NCBI RefSeq assembly: GCF_001577835.2
Contig: NC_029520.1
Location: forward strand, 51,159,457-51,223,456
DNA from: Coturnix japonica
Lineage: Eukaryota; Chordata; Aves; Galliformes; Phasianidae
Direction: 5' to 3'
DNA: 64,000 nt
Below the pieces are notes generated by a model that saw only the letters and a list, made by a program, of their open reading frames with translations, was not told the origin of the DNA and searched no databases. The position numbers and the translations under genes were made by a program. Below are positions 13,501 to 28,500 of the stretch, in pieces (position 1 is the stretch's first letter; each line of letters begins with the position of its first letter).

Positions 13501-16500
13501 TTGCATAGCTGTATAGATGTCTCTATCATATAACCTAGAGCACACCTGCCCTAGCTGGTAACACAAAGGAGAGAAGACCAGATAGATTCAAACCTGTATG
13601 AAATGGGACATGCCACGCTATACTTCAAGTAAAGGACAGAGAATTGAGCAAAAAGTGGTAATTTGGGAAAAATTGCTTGGTGGGTTCTGTTCTTGCCTGC
13701 TGTCTGAAAGGATGAATAATAGGTTCTGCCAAACTATTGACACTTTAGTGTGCAGGGTCTGAAGAGTGTTTTCCAATGGTTTCTCACAGTTCTCACTTGA
13801 GTAATCCTGTTTCCCCAATGTAGCCTTTTGTGAGCTCTGTCTGTGCTTGTCCACTCTCTGAAATACCGAGCATTATGGTAACTCTTCTGTGGGAGACAGA
13901 ATGTCACTTAAAGCACAGGTTACTTTGTACACATATTGCATAAAAACACACACTTTAATGTTTACATGAGTTCTTCACACAGACGTGCCAAATGTAGTCA
14001 GCTGCTTTGTTCCTATTATAAAGCAGATTACTAGAAATCTCTAAGACAAAAGCAAACAAAACAACTAACACACAAATCCTATGAAGTAAGCAGGCAGTAA
14101 CTGTTGTGCAGGTTTGTGAAATACCAAATGAAATATTTCAGGAATTAGCTGTTCAAAATGAGATTTATAGAGAAAGTAATCTGATAAAAAGATGTATGGA
14201 GAGGAAAGAAGAGGGAGAACATAAGATTTGTGCTCAGAGCACTGAAATTTATTTATGCCTGTTTCTTAGCTGTTACATAAATAAGAACTTAGAAGCTTAT
14301 GTTGCAGCTGTCATCCGTTTTCTGCCAGAAATAAATGAAGATTAAAATAAAAACAAACATTCCTTGCTGTATTGCATATGGAAAGCATTAAAGAACCTTG
14401 TAATTCAAGATTATTTCAGCATTCTTTACTTTCTCAGTTGGCATTACTAAGATGCTAAAAGAACTGTTGGATATGTAGGCAGACCCTACTGTAATACTTT
14501 TGAATGAAGAAGCTATGCTTTTTGCTTGAATGTTTTTCTTGGAAGATAACTTGTTCTAAGTCGCCTAATTCTTGTTTCCTCTCAACAGCTGCTGGCAATT
14601 CCTGTAGATAAAGTTGTTAAACTGTACAAAAGAGAAACCTGGGATAATCAAGGTGATCTGTCAGATACTTCCATCACACAGGTAGGCACATAAAACAGCT
14701 GCTTGCTAAATCTTCCATACTCTTAGGAGTACTCTAAGGCTTTGTGTTAATTCTTTTCACTGACTTGAAAACGTACTCCAACTGGGCTGCTATTAAGATA
14801 CACAATGCAGAATTTGATTTTAATTTATGAAAATGTGTTAATTAAAGTATGTACTGAGTATGTATTAAGTATGTTCAGCATTGAGTTTGCCAAACCTACT
14901 CTGTTTCTGTCTAAATGTCTAAGTCACGTGGTTTGTTGTGACATGGTTTGTCGTGATAGCATTTAGTGACAGAAGAGTTCTGAAGGAGAGTTAAGAGTGC
15001 TGCCTTTAAAGAATGGTTTTGCTGGGAACTTTCTGAAGGCAGCTCTAGTTTGGGAAGCTGGATGTCATTTGCTAGAGATATATATTTTTTTCTTCTAGAA
15101 TGTCCATTTTATGCTTCAGAATATGAATGCTTTGTGTGCATTAGTAATACTTTTTCTCCCTATAATTTTCCCTCTTTCCTAGCCCTTGAATGTTGTGGTG
15201 TGGTCTCCTTGTGGGCGATACCTGGCAGCTGGAAGTGTGAATGGGAGTATAGTGGTGTGGAAGGTGGAAACCCGAGAGTGCATAGAGAGGTATGTAGTGA
15301 TGTTCCACAATCCCCTAAATTCATACTTGTTGTTAAAATAGAACTGTTATATCTCCTCCATAAAACATACTTGTGCAAATTGAGAACTCTATTGAAAAGT
15401 CTAATTGAGATGTACAGGGTAAAACAGTAACCTTTCTGCTAAAGTTCCACTGCAAACTGTACAATCACAGGGTATCACTTGCTGGAAGGGACCCACATGG
15501 ATCATTAAGCCTCAGCCCTTTGCCTCCACGCAGCACCATCCAAAATCACCCTATGTCTGAGTGCATTGTCTGAATGCTCCTTGAGCTCCAGCAGCTTGTG
15601 GCCATGCCCACTGTCCTGGGGAGCCTGTTCCATGCCCACCACTCCCTGGTGTAGAACCTTTCTCTAACCTCTACTTGACCCTCCCCTGATGTAGCTCCAT
15701 GCTGTTCCCTTACGTCTCATTGCTGTCATTGGAAAGCAGAGATCCCAATCCACAGCTCCTCCTAATTTAGTGTCATGCACAAACTTAGCTACTCTGCATT
15801 TGAGTGTGTCCAGATCATTTATAAAAAACAGTGAAGAGAGGAACTATAGCCCTTTGAGTCTGAGCCATCAGCCAATTGTTCACCCTTTGTGTTCTGTACT
15901 TGTCTAGCTGTGTGTTGGGCATTTCTTCAGAAGGATAATGTGAGAAACAGTATCAAAAACTGCTTAAATCAGTAAAGATCACATCTATTGGCTTCCTTTT
16001 GTCAACTAGGTAAACAACCTTTTCATGAAGGGAAATTAATTTTATTAAGCAGTACTTTCCCCTTTAAGTCCACGTTGGCTGTGACCAATGACTACATTGT
16101 CTTTCAAGTGTTTTTCAATAACTCCCAGAATAATCTCCATAATTTTACCAGGCACTGAAGTGAGACTGACAGGCCTGTAATTACCAGGGTCTCCTTTTTT
16201 GTGCTTCTTTAAGACTGGGATATCTGCCAGCTTCTGGGACCTCTCCAGATTTCCAACACCATTGAAAAGTATTTGAGAGAGGTCTCAGGCTGATGTCAGC
16301 CAGCTCTCTCAGTACCCCTGGGATGAATCCCATTGAGTCCCATAGTCTTATATACATTAGGTAGAGCAGCGAATCCCAAATAAATTTGGGGTTGGCTGGG
16401 ATTTTATTGTTACTACAGGTCACAGTCATCCAACTCAGGATTCTGAGGGTTCCAAAACCCAAAAAGCAACTTGCGTTGGCCGGGAATCGAACCCGGGTCA

Positions 16501-19500
16501 ACTGCTTGGAAGGCAGCTATGCTCACCACTATACCACCAACGCTGTGCTGTGCTACCCAGAACTCCAGGAGGCAGCAAAATACTTAAACTAAAAAAATCC
16601 CATCGATCTGATCTTACAGAGGATCTCTGTAAGCACATCAGGAGAGAAGGATAGCACTAGCAAGCACAGGTCAGAAGAGTGATGTCTGGTCTGGCTGGTC
16701 CCTGCTGTGATGCAGGGTCGCTATTCAGGCTAGGCTTGAGTAAGGGAGCAAGAGGAGGGCTCTTTCCTTATGCAATTTGGGTGAGGCATGCTAATACCTA
16801 ATTTCATGTGCTGATGGGTATTCAAGGGCTGCCACGTCATTCATGTGTTCTGCCAGGAAGCAGCTTCCACTGATGTCTGTCAGGGAGGAAAGTGGCACTG
16901 CTTTGCCTTCCCCTACCATACATAGTGTGCATAGCTAAAAGAATCTAGAAGCATTTCAAAGGCAATATTTATTATGTTTTAATCTTCTAATAGATTAAAG
17001 TTTTGATGGAAACAGATCTTCAAGTTACAGAGTTCAAGATTGGTGGCAGTAAGATGCAACTAAAGGAGAAATACTGACATGTCAGTAAGTCAGACAATCT
17101 GTAGGCAGAAAATGGACAAATAGAACTTTATCTTGGTTAGTTACAGTGAAGAACAGAAGGGAGGCTTTATCTGTCTGAATATCTTGAGTCAGAAACGTGA
17201 TTGTTACTCTAGTGCATATGTAAGGCTTTAAAGACATCATGTAAATAATTCATGGCTGGATTGTTTTGTGAGAATAAAGGGAGGAGAAGATAAAGGACTA
17301 AATCATCAATTCGGTACAAGAGAAACAGCTGAATGTTCTTTTTATAACTGGATGGTTCTGGAACATATTGTCTGCTGGGGAATTACTTTGTATTCTGCAA
17401 GCATCAGGAAGCTGTTGTTTTATGAATATGATTCTGATTGATTTTAAAGCTTAAATAATTTCCTCCATAGAACAGGAAGATCTGCTGTAACTTTTAGGGT
17501 AGCTATTTATTCCAAAGGTAACTTATTAATATATTACCTGTGTCTATATATATTTATGTTATTTTCACCAGTATTACCAGTGCTCACAATAACCCGAAGG
17601 TGTTTCTGCTCTGAGAGTCTTAATAAAAAGAGGAAATTTTCATCTTCTTTTTAGAATGAAGCATGAGAAAAGTTATTCGGTTTGCGGACTGGCATGGCAT
17701 CCCAAATATGAGCAAATAGCTTATACAGATACTGAAGGAAATCTGGGATTGTGGGAAGATATCGGTGTTGGAAAGAAACCAAACGACAAGGTGATCAGCA
17801 CCAATTATTTCTTACATTCAAGTGATAGTTTATGTCATCAAATTGCATGAAATGTTCTCTACCGAGTGTTGAAAGTTCTCTCTTGTGCACAAATTCATTC
17901 CTTGAATTCCATATTCAAAAGATTTAATCATAGAATCACACAATGGTTTGGGTTGAAAAAGGACCAGAGCGTCTTGTTCCAACCCATCAGCTCAGGTTGC
18001 TTGGGACCCCATCCAGCTCCAGGAATGGGGCACCCACAGCTCTGGCAGCAGTGCCAGGGTCTTGTCGCCCTCGTAATTAAGCATTTTTTCCTACTATCTA
18101 ATCTATATCTACCTTCTGTTAGTTTGAAACCATTACCCCTTCTCATATCACTGCACTCTGATAGAGTCCATCTCCAGATTTTCCATAGGCCTCCTTTATA
18201 TACTGGAAGGAATTAGAATTGCTAATAATATAAAAATAGTTAATAGTTATCAATTGATAATTAATTATAATTGATTACATGGTTTTAGGTTGCCAATACT
18301 GTGACAAAAGACTATGAAGATCTCTTTGATGGAGATGATGATGACTATTTAAATGGAGATATGATTGAACCACAGTCTTCCCCAAACGCTGGAGCTAATG
18401 AAGATCATGGTGATGATGATGACCTTATGCCAACGTCAGGCCATCCAAGAAAGGCAATCATTGATGATGATGATAACTCATTAGGTACAGAATAAACTGA
18501 TTTTCCAAAGCTCTATAGTGCTGTTATTGAAAGTTTCGTAGCATCCTTTCTTGGCATCATCTATTAACATACATTCTGTCTTATTTTTCCAGACAAATTT
18601 TCACTGTTTTAATATTTTTACCTATTTTCTGCTGCAAGAATAATACTTGGAAGATATCAACATATATGTATGTGTTTTAAACTTTTAGATATTGGTATGA
18701 TAAAAGCTAATTCCAATCTACTTGAAAAGGAGGAGGATGATGATGATGATCAGATCGGTGGCTTTAAAGCTTTGCCAATGTCATCTACACAACAACCTTT
18801 CTATGATGGGCCAAGACCAACCCCCAGGCAAAAGCCCTTCCAGCCTGGTTCCACTCCTGTACATCTCATGCATCGGTTCATGGTAAATCTCACTTCTGTG
18901 TGGTTATGTAGATGTAGTTGCTTTCTTAATATTGTCCTGGTTTTGCTCAATCTTAATCTGATCTTTCCCAAATCTACATTTGTATGTTATGGTTTTGTTC
19001 TTTTTCTCTAATGGTTCACAGTGTGAAGCTAATGAGTAAAAACTATGCTTTGTGTTAATGCAGACTGCATAGTTTTATGCCTTATGTTTTGGTTGCTTTT
19101 GATGTAGAAGTAAATATTTGGCTCCAAGACAGCAATGCATTTTGTAGCTGTGCTGCGGAAGTCAAATGAGTCTGTTTTGAACTTCCTTTTTAGTCAGAAT
19201 TTGTGGCTATTTTTGTGCTTTTAAGACTTGTACATTTGTCATTAACTATTTCTTTATAACTGCAAGTTGTTGATGTTTTATTTTCTAAGGAGAAATATGG
19301 CTAAGCAATGAGAACAAAACTGTTTTTTGACATAATTGAGCTGTTTTAGAAACTACTGGACCTGTCTATGTATCTCTTCAGCCTTCCTCCCCTTTCCTAC
19401 CTAGCAGTGGTTATCTTACAGTAGGCTGTTTGAAGGCAGTCAATATGATGGATGACTTTATTATTTCTTTTTAATAGGTTTGGAATTCTGTTGGTATCAT

Positions 19501-22500
19501 TCGTTGTTACAACGATGATCAAGACAATGCTATTGATGTAGAATTTCATGATACCTCCATACATCATGCCACACACCTCCCTAACTCCCTGAATCACACG
19601 ATGGCTGACCTCTCTACTGAAGCTATTTTGCTAGCCTGTGAGAGTACAGAGGAACTCGCAAGGTAAGCCATGGCTTTGCTCTGTCAAACTCATAGTATGG
19701 AATTACATTTACTATGTTTCATATATCTCAGCTTTGATCACTTTATTTGAGGTTTTTGGCTTGTGATCTTGCTCTTCTGTCTATAGGGCCACTTTTGAGG
19801 AGGATTTTTCACCTCCACTCATGTGCAATCTTCGAGATACTTAAGGATGCATTTTGTTTCCTGTGGATTATCTTCAAATCCTTTTTTTCCCTTTTCACAA
19901 ATACGTATTTACTAGAAAGTGCATGCATTGCGAGCTCAAAGGAAATTGTAAACCTGAACAATAGTCTTCCAGTCTGCTCAGATGGATGATAAATTGTGAG
20001 GTCTGTGCTATTTCTTTTCATAGCGTTGCTAAGGGGAGATGTTTGGAGATACCCACAGTCTTATGAGAAGAATTATAATGTGAAGTGTTTAAGAACATTT
20101 AAGAGCAGCAATACTATCGCTGTTTTTTGGGGTTTTTTTTGGTAGGAAAATCTTGAAGGAAGAACTTTTTGCTTATTCTGGCATGTACAGCACTGGGAAA
20201 GGCTGAAAAACAGTGTTTGCCTTTGAGAATATTATTTGTATGTATTGAATCTACAGTGCTGGAGTTCAAGTTGGTTCTTCAGTTTTTGAGTAGTAAAAGC
20301 AGGGATTTGCAAATAACCCCTTGTGATCTGTAGGGTGACATTGTTCCTTTCCATGAGAGTCACACATTCCAGGTCTCTGATGAAAACATGTTATGTTGGT
20401 GTAGTTGAAGAGCATGGTATGTTTTCAGATATTTTATTTATTTATTTTCTTATTGAAATACTTACCTGTTGTTCTTTTACTCTCTTTCAGCAAGCTCCAC
20501 TGCATTCATTTTAGCTCCTGGGATGCAAACAAGGAGTGGACAGTAGACATGCCAAAGGATGAAGATATTGAAGCTATCTGTCTAGGCCAGGGCTGGGCTG
20601 CTTGTGCCACTAGTGCCTTGCTGGTTCGACTGTTTACAGTTGGAGGAGTTCAGAAGGAGATATTCTGTCTCCCAGGTCCAGTGGTGTGTATGGCAGGACA
20701 TGGAGAGCAGCTGATGATTATTTATCACAGAGGTATTTCTCCCTTTTGACCTTTTATTTTTTGAACTGAGTTTGTGCTTTCATTCCTTGTCTGTTATTGG
20801 CTTCAAATGCTGTATTTGTCATCAGAAGTATTTTGCTTTTCCCTCTTGTCTTCTTGATGACAATTATACTGTTACAGCCTGTAGGCCTTTGGCATCTGAC
20901 AGTAAGGCATATGTTTTATATTGGGATGCCTAAATTAATTTGTGGGGAATGAGAGAATTTCATAACAGTAGCACAAATAGATTAAACGTAGGTTTCAGTC
21001 ATGCCATGATGAATTACTCGAGGAAATTAAGGGACTAGTTGTTATGCATGCTTTGTATGTCCAAAGTGACAGTCTCTTGTCTGGTAGTCTATTCATGAAT
21101 AACATTGCCCTAGACTTAGGTTTTGATTCAGAAGTTACCTAAATTTAGCCAAGAGACAAGACCATTTGCTTTCTAACATAGTCTTTGAACAACTTCTTCC
21201 TAGGTACTGGATTTGATGGAGACCAATGCCTTGGAGTACAGCTGGTGGAGCTAGGAAAGAAAAAGAAACAAATTTTGCATGGAGACCCTCTTTCTCTTAC
21301 AAAGAAATCCTATTTGGTGTGGGTTGGATTCTCAGCAGAAGGTATGAAATAAAATTAAATGCAAATTAAATTAAATGCAAATAAAATTAATTGAAGTCCT
21401 GAACTGGAATCAGTTCCCTGGCAGTAGCACTGGCTTTCAGAAGGTGGCGCTTCTTTCTAAGGAAAGCAGTTTCCCAGCAAGGTTGCACTGTTCGGATGAG
21501 AGGATATTGAATTTGAGTTATGTAAAACGTCATTTCCCAGCAGTATCCACCAGTTCAAACTCAGCCACGTCATAATTAGTTGCCTGTCAGATTAATGGTC
21601 TGCATTTGTATCCAACAGGTACCCCGTGTTACGTGGATTCTGAGGGAATTGTGAGGATGTTGAACCGAGGAGTTGGGAACACTTGGATTCCAGTGTGTAA
21701 CACACGAGAGCATTGCAAAGGAAAATCTGATCATTACTGGGTTGTTGGCATCCATGAAAACCCCCAGCAGCTCAGGTCAGATATGCCCCAAAGGGAATGC
21801 TCCGTTTGTTACCTCCTACTAAGAGAAACTGGAAATAAGTTTTACTAAAACAGATAACTGTACACTGTAATAAATTTAGTTCATGAATGTGGTTCAGCAT
21901 GGATGTTTCATCACTAGGTTTATTTTGAATTAACTCTTAGTTTTATGATGTGTAACAAACTAATATTAGCTTCCTCCCTTGGCTGACAGGCATATGTGCT
22001 TTGTTATGAAATCATGTCTCTGATGCAGGCATATTTGTCAGACTGCACTTTGCTTATGGTTGCTCTTAGGATTCTCCTTCTGCTGTTCATATATATTTTT
22101 TAAGTTTCTGAGTTTATAACTATACTTTTCCCTTTTGTCCCTTTGAGAAGACTCAAGTCACTAACCTACATTCTTAGGCACAGATAAATAAGAACAATCT
22201 GGTATTGTGTTAATATTTAAACTGTGGCCACAAAGAAAGATTTTGGGAAAGTGCTGATGTGCTCAAATAGTTCTTTAGCTGCGAGTGAGCCATTACTTTA
22301 AGATGTGAGTATTCCTCTTAGTTTTAACAAGCATCAGAGACACTTAGTTGCCAAACCCCATTGAAGATAAGGAGGGGGGAGGGTTATTGTAGGAACAACA
22401 TGTGCCCTAATCAACATGGATTGCCAGAGCACTAATGCTTCCTGTTCTTTTTCCCCTAGTGTTTGAAACATTAGCTTAGAGCTATGAAACCAGACATTTT

Positions 22501-25500
22501 TGTCAATGCTTGTTGGTGCTGCTGGAAACACAGCTCTTCTCCAATCAATGTTCTGCTTAAGTGATAGTTACCAGAGCACTAGTTTAATGAAGCATTAAGA
22601 CCGTGTTGTTAGTATATGTACATCTGCATGCCCTACCTTTTTTTTTTCCCTCTGTGTGCCTAAATACAGCACTGTTAAATCCAAAACCTCCATCAGAATA
22701 AGCAGTTGATGTGCCTGCTCTTTTTCCAGTGGCCTTTTGTTGTTTGGTAGATTCTGCATTTAATAAACTGCACTTACATTTTGTAATTGCTGTCAAATTG
22801 CGTGTTGTGTGAGATAGAGATCTGCGTCTGTTCTGTGCCATGCTTGGTGTTTCTGATGTGAACAAGAGCAGCATGCATCTTGCTGCTTTCAAAATCTTTT
22901 ATTGGTTGCAATGTGAAAATAACCCTTTAGAGTGCAATCTTACATCTTGCTATATTTAAGTCAGTAATTTAATTACTACTTTTTAAAGACTAAATCCTCT
23001 TAAAGTATCTTGCTTCTTAGGAGACATGGTTTAGATGATGAGGATTGCATCTGCTTTTTGTTTCCCACGTCTAGGTGTATTCCTTGCAAAGGAGCCCGAT
23101 TCCCTCCAACGCTTCCACGTCCTGCAGTGGCAATATTATCTTTTACGCTCCCTTACTGCCAAGTTACAACAGAAAAGGGGCAGATGGAGGTATGGAATGA
23201 TGTTGAGAACACAGTTGATAGTCTTAGACATCCGCATAGCAGGGATTATACAAGATTTCTATTAATCATCTCTGCAAGGAAGAGAGTGGTACAGGCTCTG
23301 CATAAGGCACCTGGCTAAGGAGGTTATCTGAGTTCAGGCTTTTGTGTGGCTTTTTCTGTTTGTTTTGCTTTACAGCTGGTTCTAGAAGAATACCTAATGA
23401 GGCTGTTAGAGTTGACACAAGGTTTATACTTACAGATAATCTCATTCTGACCAATAAGGGAGAACATGTAGAAAAGTAAATCAATTATCCAGTTTTTAAT
23501 TAATTTAAGTAATAAGATGTTGTGGGGGTTCAGCTGTAGTACACGAACTAGAGATGAACATGAAATGCTGGCCTCAAATGTAGAGCCTGTCTAGTGCTGT
23601 TGGAAGTTTATTCTCGTTGATAGAAGTGTAAAGAGTTTCAATAAGTACTTTGCTTTTATGAACTCATTTTAATTCATGTCAAAGATTTATTATTAATTTA
23701 TTCTTTATTCTTTTAGTTTGCTGTGGGACAGAAGTTACAAGATAAAATGATCAATTTGTTCTAGAACTGCCTATGCCAGTAGCAGTGTCTGAGAATCATC
23801 CTACTGAAAGCCTGTGGTGCAAATGGAATTTAGAATATGTGGAGTCTGTTCAGATCAGTTTGCAAATGGATGTTAGTGTGGGCTGTTTATCCTCACTAGG
23901 CATTGGCATTTCAGGAGAGTTGTCTATCTCTCACCATCATTATAAAATGAAAAGATTTAAGAATGAATGATAAAATCCTTTGCAAGTTGTTAGGTGTTGA
24001 GCTAAGAGCTTCCTTATTTACCCCCACCTGACCTCCAGGATGTCTCTCTCTCTCTCTTTCTCAGGAGCAATACTGGCGTTCAGTTCTATTTCACAACTAT
24101 GCGGATTACTTATCAAAGAATGGCTATGAGCTTGATGAAAATGCCAAAAGTCAGCCCGTGAAGGAGCAGCAGGAACTTTTGATGAAGTTGTTTGCTGTAA
24201 GTACAAGGAAATCAAAAAGAAAAATAATCCATGAAACTTTATTTTGAGTGGATGCCATTTGATTTTAATTCTGATGCGATGGAAGTTTGGCTCATCCAGT
24301 GAGCTCCCCAAATGCAATAAGAGGTGGATGGCAGTTCATGCTGTTATTGCTTATCACAGGGTAGAAAGAAGGAAGGCTTCTTAAACAGAAATAAAATCAA
24401 AAACAACCTTCTAAAAGAAGACTGATCATTTTTGGCAGTTTATCCTTATTCAGTATGTACATGAAACCTCATCATGTTCTGGCCCCGTAGTCTTCAGAGA
24501 GCTTTGCCACTGAAGTATGAAGCTCTCAAGGCTTTTCTCCTTTCAGCTTTCTTGTAAACTGGAGCGTGAATTCCGCTGTGTGGAACTTGCTGACCTCATG
24601 ACACAAAATGTGGTGAATTTAGCCATCAAGTATGCATCCCGCTCTCGAAGACTAAATTTAGCTCAGCGACTCAGCGAGTTGGCTGTGGAGAAAGCAAGCG
24701 AGTTGGCAACAGCACTGGAAGATGAAGAGGAGGAGGAAGATATCCAAGCTCACACGAATGCTGGGTAATGCAGATTCCTGGGATTAAAAACTTGGGAATG
24801 TTTTTACTGATTTCTTAGCAGTGGCTTCAGAGGCAAAGTGGACCTGATTCTAAGTTACTCTGATTATTTTTTACTCCTGTTTTCTTCTAAGCTTTTGTTG
24901 TTTTGATTGACTACAATCCATCTTTTCTCTCTTTACATTTTACCTCTCTTTCATCCACAGCCCTTTTACTTCCCTCCAGCCCCCTCTTCTTTCATTACCT
25001 CAGGGTATCTCACTTTGTCTTATTCCCTCACCCTCTAATCCCAGCTCTTCAAAACAAGTGAAATATTACAGGTTTGCTCTGCGTTCATTTCTTTGTATCT
25101 GTGCTGCCTCCTGTACCTACATCTGTTTTATCTGGAGGCAAAAGAAGTTTATTTTCTTCTCTCTGTTTGTTGTTGTTGTTTTGAATTTGTTTTAGAATGT
25201 AGAACATACGGAAGAGCTGTGTGTTGTTGCTTGGCATCTGGACGGTGCAGTTGGAAGGAAGCAAGTAGCTAACCACCAGTCTGATAACACAGCAAAATGT
25301 CATAATGTTTTATCAGAAGCAATGTCCTCCCATAGCAATTTTCTGTATGCAATTGGTAACTTTTTTTTAAGCAAGAGGAAGCGATAAGCAGAGGGACTTA
25401 TCTATAGCCTTTCCCTTTTCTCCTGTGTGAAACTGCATATTTAAAACTCCTTGCCAAATGGTTTGCCCCCTTCTGGAGCGTGAATGAGAGTTGCTATCCC

Positions 25501-28500
25501 ATGTCTGCAACTTCAGCCACTCTGAGGGCTGAAATACATCACAGGCACTGGGCTGTTCTTAGCACCCAATCAACATAATCCTGGCATTCTAATTAAGAGA
25601 AATGAACCTTTTGTTTACATGTACATGCATTTCAGTAATCAGTAAAGAGGGAAATAAAAGAAATATACTATAATTTAGGAATTTAGAAAATAACCAGATT
25701 AAACATGAAAACCTGCTGCCTAAACTTCAGACTGAACACATGAGTCCCTGTTGTCACCTGCACATTTGTTTATGCAGAGAAGTAGCCTGGTATTGCTCAT
25801 GATAGTGGAGACATTTATATTTAAATGGAGATTACAGAAGGTATCTTCTGTTTGTGTTTACCTTCCATGGCAAAGTGTCCTTAGCAGCGTTGTTGTGAGC
25901 TCTGAAGAAGGTGGCAAAAGCTTGCTCTTTCTGTTTGAGTGTTTGCTCTTGTGTGCAGAGCTGTTTGTAGTATGATGCAAGCACTTGTAGTGAGTGTGAG
26001 AGTCAGGCAGTTCCGTAGCTGTGTGGTCTGTCTTAGAGCTACATGAGCACCACTGCAAGTGCTTTGTGCTGAACAGAAGTGGTTAATTAAACTTTGTTTT
26101 TAGTAATCCTTGCATTGTAATCGGTGTAACAAATGCCAAATGTTATTCATCTTATTTCCTGAATTAGTTATGTAAGTTAGCCTTCCTTCATTTCAGCTTA
26201 CTGTCTGAATGTGGTGAAGTTCCAGGCACCTCTTCCTTTCTGATGTATTCCTTCTGTTTAGTTACAGCACCTCTGCCACAGAGTGGGGCCGGCATCCAGG
26301 CAGAAGTGCTCAGCAGGACCAAGAGGTGGAAGAAGCTGAGGAAGCCGATGGGTATGAGGAAGCAGAAGAAACGCCTGAAGTGCCTAAACAGAGTAAGAAA
26401 AATCTGTTCTCTGAGTGGGCTGGAAGTTATAGAATCATTGGAGTTGGAAGGGACCTTTAAAGGCCATCCAGTCCAGCACTGCTACTATGAGCAGGAACAC
26501 CTTGATCAGACCCCCATCCAGCCTGAGCTTGGATGTCTATGGGGCATCAACCACCTGTCTGGGAAACCTGTGCCTGTACTTCACTACTCTTATAACAAAC
26601 TTCTTTCTGATATGCAGTCTAAATCTCCCCTCTTTTAACTGGAAACTGTTTCCCTTTGTCCTATCAAGACATCTTATCTAGATGTGTTTTTCACAGACTT
26701 GATAAGGAATTCTGGATGACTTTTAGTTTGGATAACTCAGCAGTATGTAGCACCAAACAAGCAATGGATTTTTCTCTATGTTTTTGATTTTTCTTTCTTT
26801 TTTTTTTTTACATAAAATTTAGGAAAGACAGGCACACACCACCTGACAAAGAAATGAGTTTCAATTTAGAAGCCATTTACTTAAGTAGAAATTAATAATT
26901 GCAACTGTATCGGGAGCTCTATTTTCTGCTGGCTACTTAGAACAGGCCTGGTGGTTTCTAATCTATCTTGACTTTTGCACATGAAAAAAATATGCAGCAG
27001 GTCTAACAGGGTGACACACAGAAACAACTGCCCATGAGCTTCCTGTTACCAGGCCTCCCTGCATGGTGGAGCCCATCAGATCAGGGTTTGTAGCCCAGCA
27101 TGTGCCTGCAGTCACTGCAGAATAACAAAATGAATGTGTATCTCCTGCTCTGTCACAACTCACTTGTGTGTTGTCTGTAACTGTTTTAAGGGATCCCTAG
27201 TGAGGTTTTTTGTTGTCTAACACTGTTTCTAATGTACTAGGTCACTCTGTGATGCTATTATTTGATTTCAGTTCAAGTCTTGCAGGAGATGAACTGATGG
27301 ACAAACAGTTCCCTGAGTATTCCCTCTTCAGCATCTGGGCTTTTACTTGTGAAAGAGTTGTCAGGCAGACTGCAGCATTGTGATGTTCGTGTCATTACCA
27401 TTGGCAGATTGTTGGTTATTTTTCCCTTTTATTTTGTCTCCATTCAGCTCCTCATCTTTCCCATCCTGCTGAATGTTTCTATGTACTGAAAGTGTTCATC
27501 TGGGGGCTTTTGAGTGGTGATCTAGAGGAGAAAAGCAAGACGAGTTTAGTGGTTATTCTCATTTTACTTGGTCTGTGGGGTATGTTAGCTTCTTCCCTCC
27601 AAAAGAGGAGACAAAAGATGGAGGAATGGAATGATAGCTTTACCTAGAAAACAGATCTATTGCTTTCTGCTTTACTGTATTTATTTATTACTTTCTATAA
27701 CATTGGCATATTTTATAGTTGTCTATCTTTTATTGTTTGGTATTTAGTTACAAACTCTGCTTCTCTCATTCAGACTTGACTAGTTATTCTAATTAAAGAA
27801 AATATGTTTAAGACATAAGTATACAACTCTTAACATAAATCCAGGTAAAGAAGATGGATGGCTTTGTAAAAGTGTGTGCACAATTTAGAAATAAATAGAT
27901 ATACTTTAAGATTCAGATTGGACTTCCTTGTGTGTTTAGGGTTTTGTTTTTAACTGGTTATATTATTACATTTTAACTGTGCCTTTTTTGTTTCAAAGGG
28001 ACAAATCCTTTCTCCAAAGCAGCCTCTTCAGAGGTGATTACTCCTAAGTCTGGTGAGTAAATCTCCATTTATTATAAGAACTTTCCTATGCTTCACCACA
28101 TCTGTTCCTGTTTTTATGTCCTCCCATTGCTACTAGAATGCAGTGCCTAACGGTGCTGTCAAGGAGTAACTTATGCTGATTGTTATTTTCACATTTTTAA
28201 GAGGTTCCTTATTCCTGTTGATGTCATCTTTACCTAATAATGCTCTTCAACACTATGCTGATAACCGTGCTTTTGCCAAGTGCTGAATCAGTTGTCTGCC
28301 TGGCTGTGTCCTGAAGGTGTTCTTTCAGACAGGGAAAAAGTAGAGCAATAATCATTTGATTTGTCTTCATAATTACAGATCTGTTCATGGATTTCACAGA
28401 GCAGAGTTAGTAACCCTGCCATAGGACTGTGATTCTGGTTTAACAGGCAGGGCAGAATACAGTCTCTTATTCTTCCTTGCTTCTTCCCTCCTGCCATCCT

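Larger units (their letters stand above)
4559..17790 (+). other. WDHD1: WDHD1 N-terminal WD40 propeller (coding exons 1-9, residues 1-312)
   Basis: These nine exons encode about seven WD40 blades. Visible repeat signatures are VTCGSDGDVRIW (about residues 28-39), FRGHDAPVLSLSFDP, SASCDGSVRVW, AWQPGSGKLLAIP, VVWSPCGRYLAAGSVNGSIVVW and CGLAWHPKYEQIAYTD. In the family this propeller binds chromatin and partner proteins. The exons are short (51-152 nt) and separated by introns of roughly 0.3-2.6 kb, several of which carry CR1 copies. The third intron (6271-8862) holds no recognisable repeat. Confidence 0.92.
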
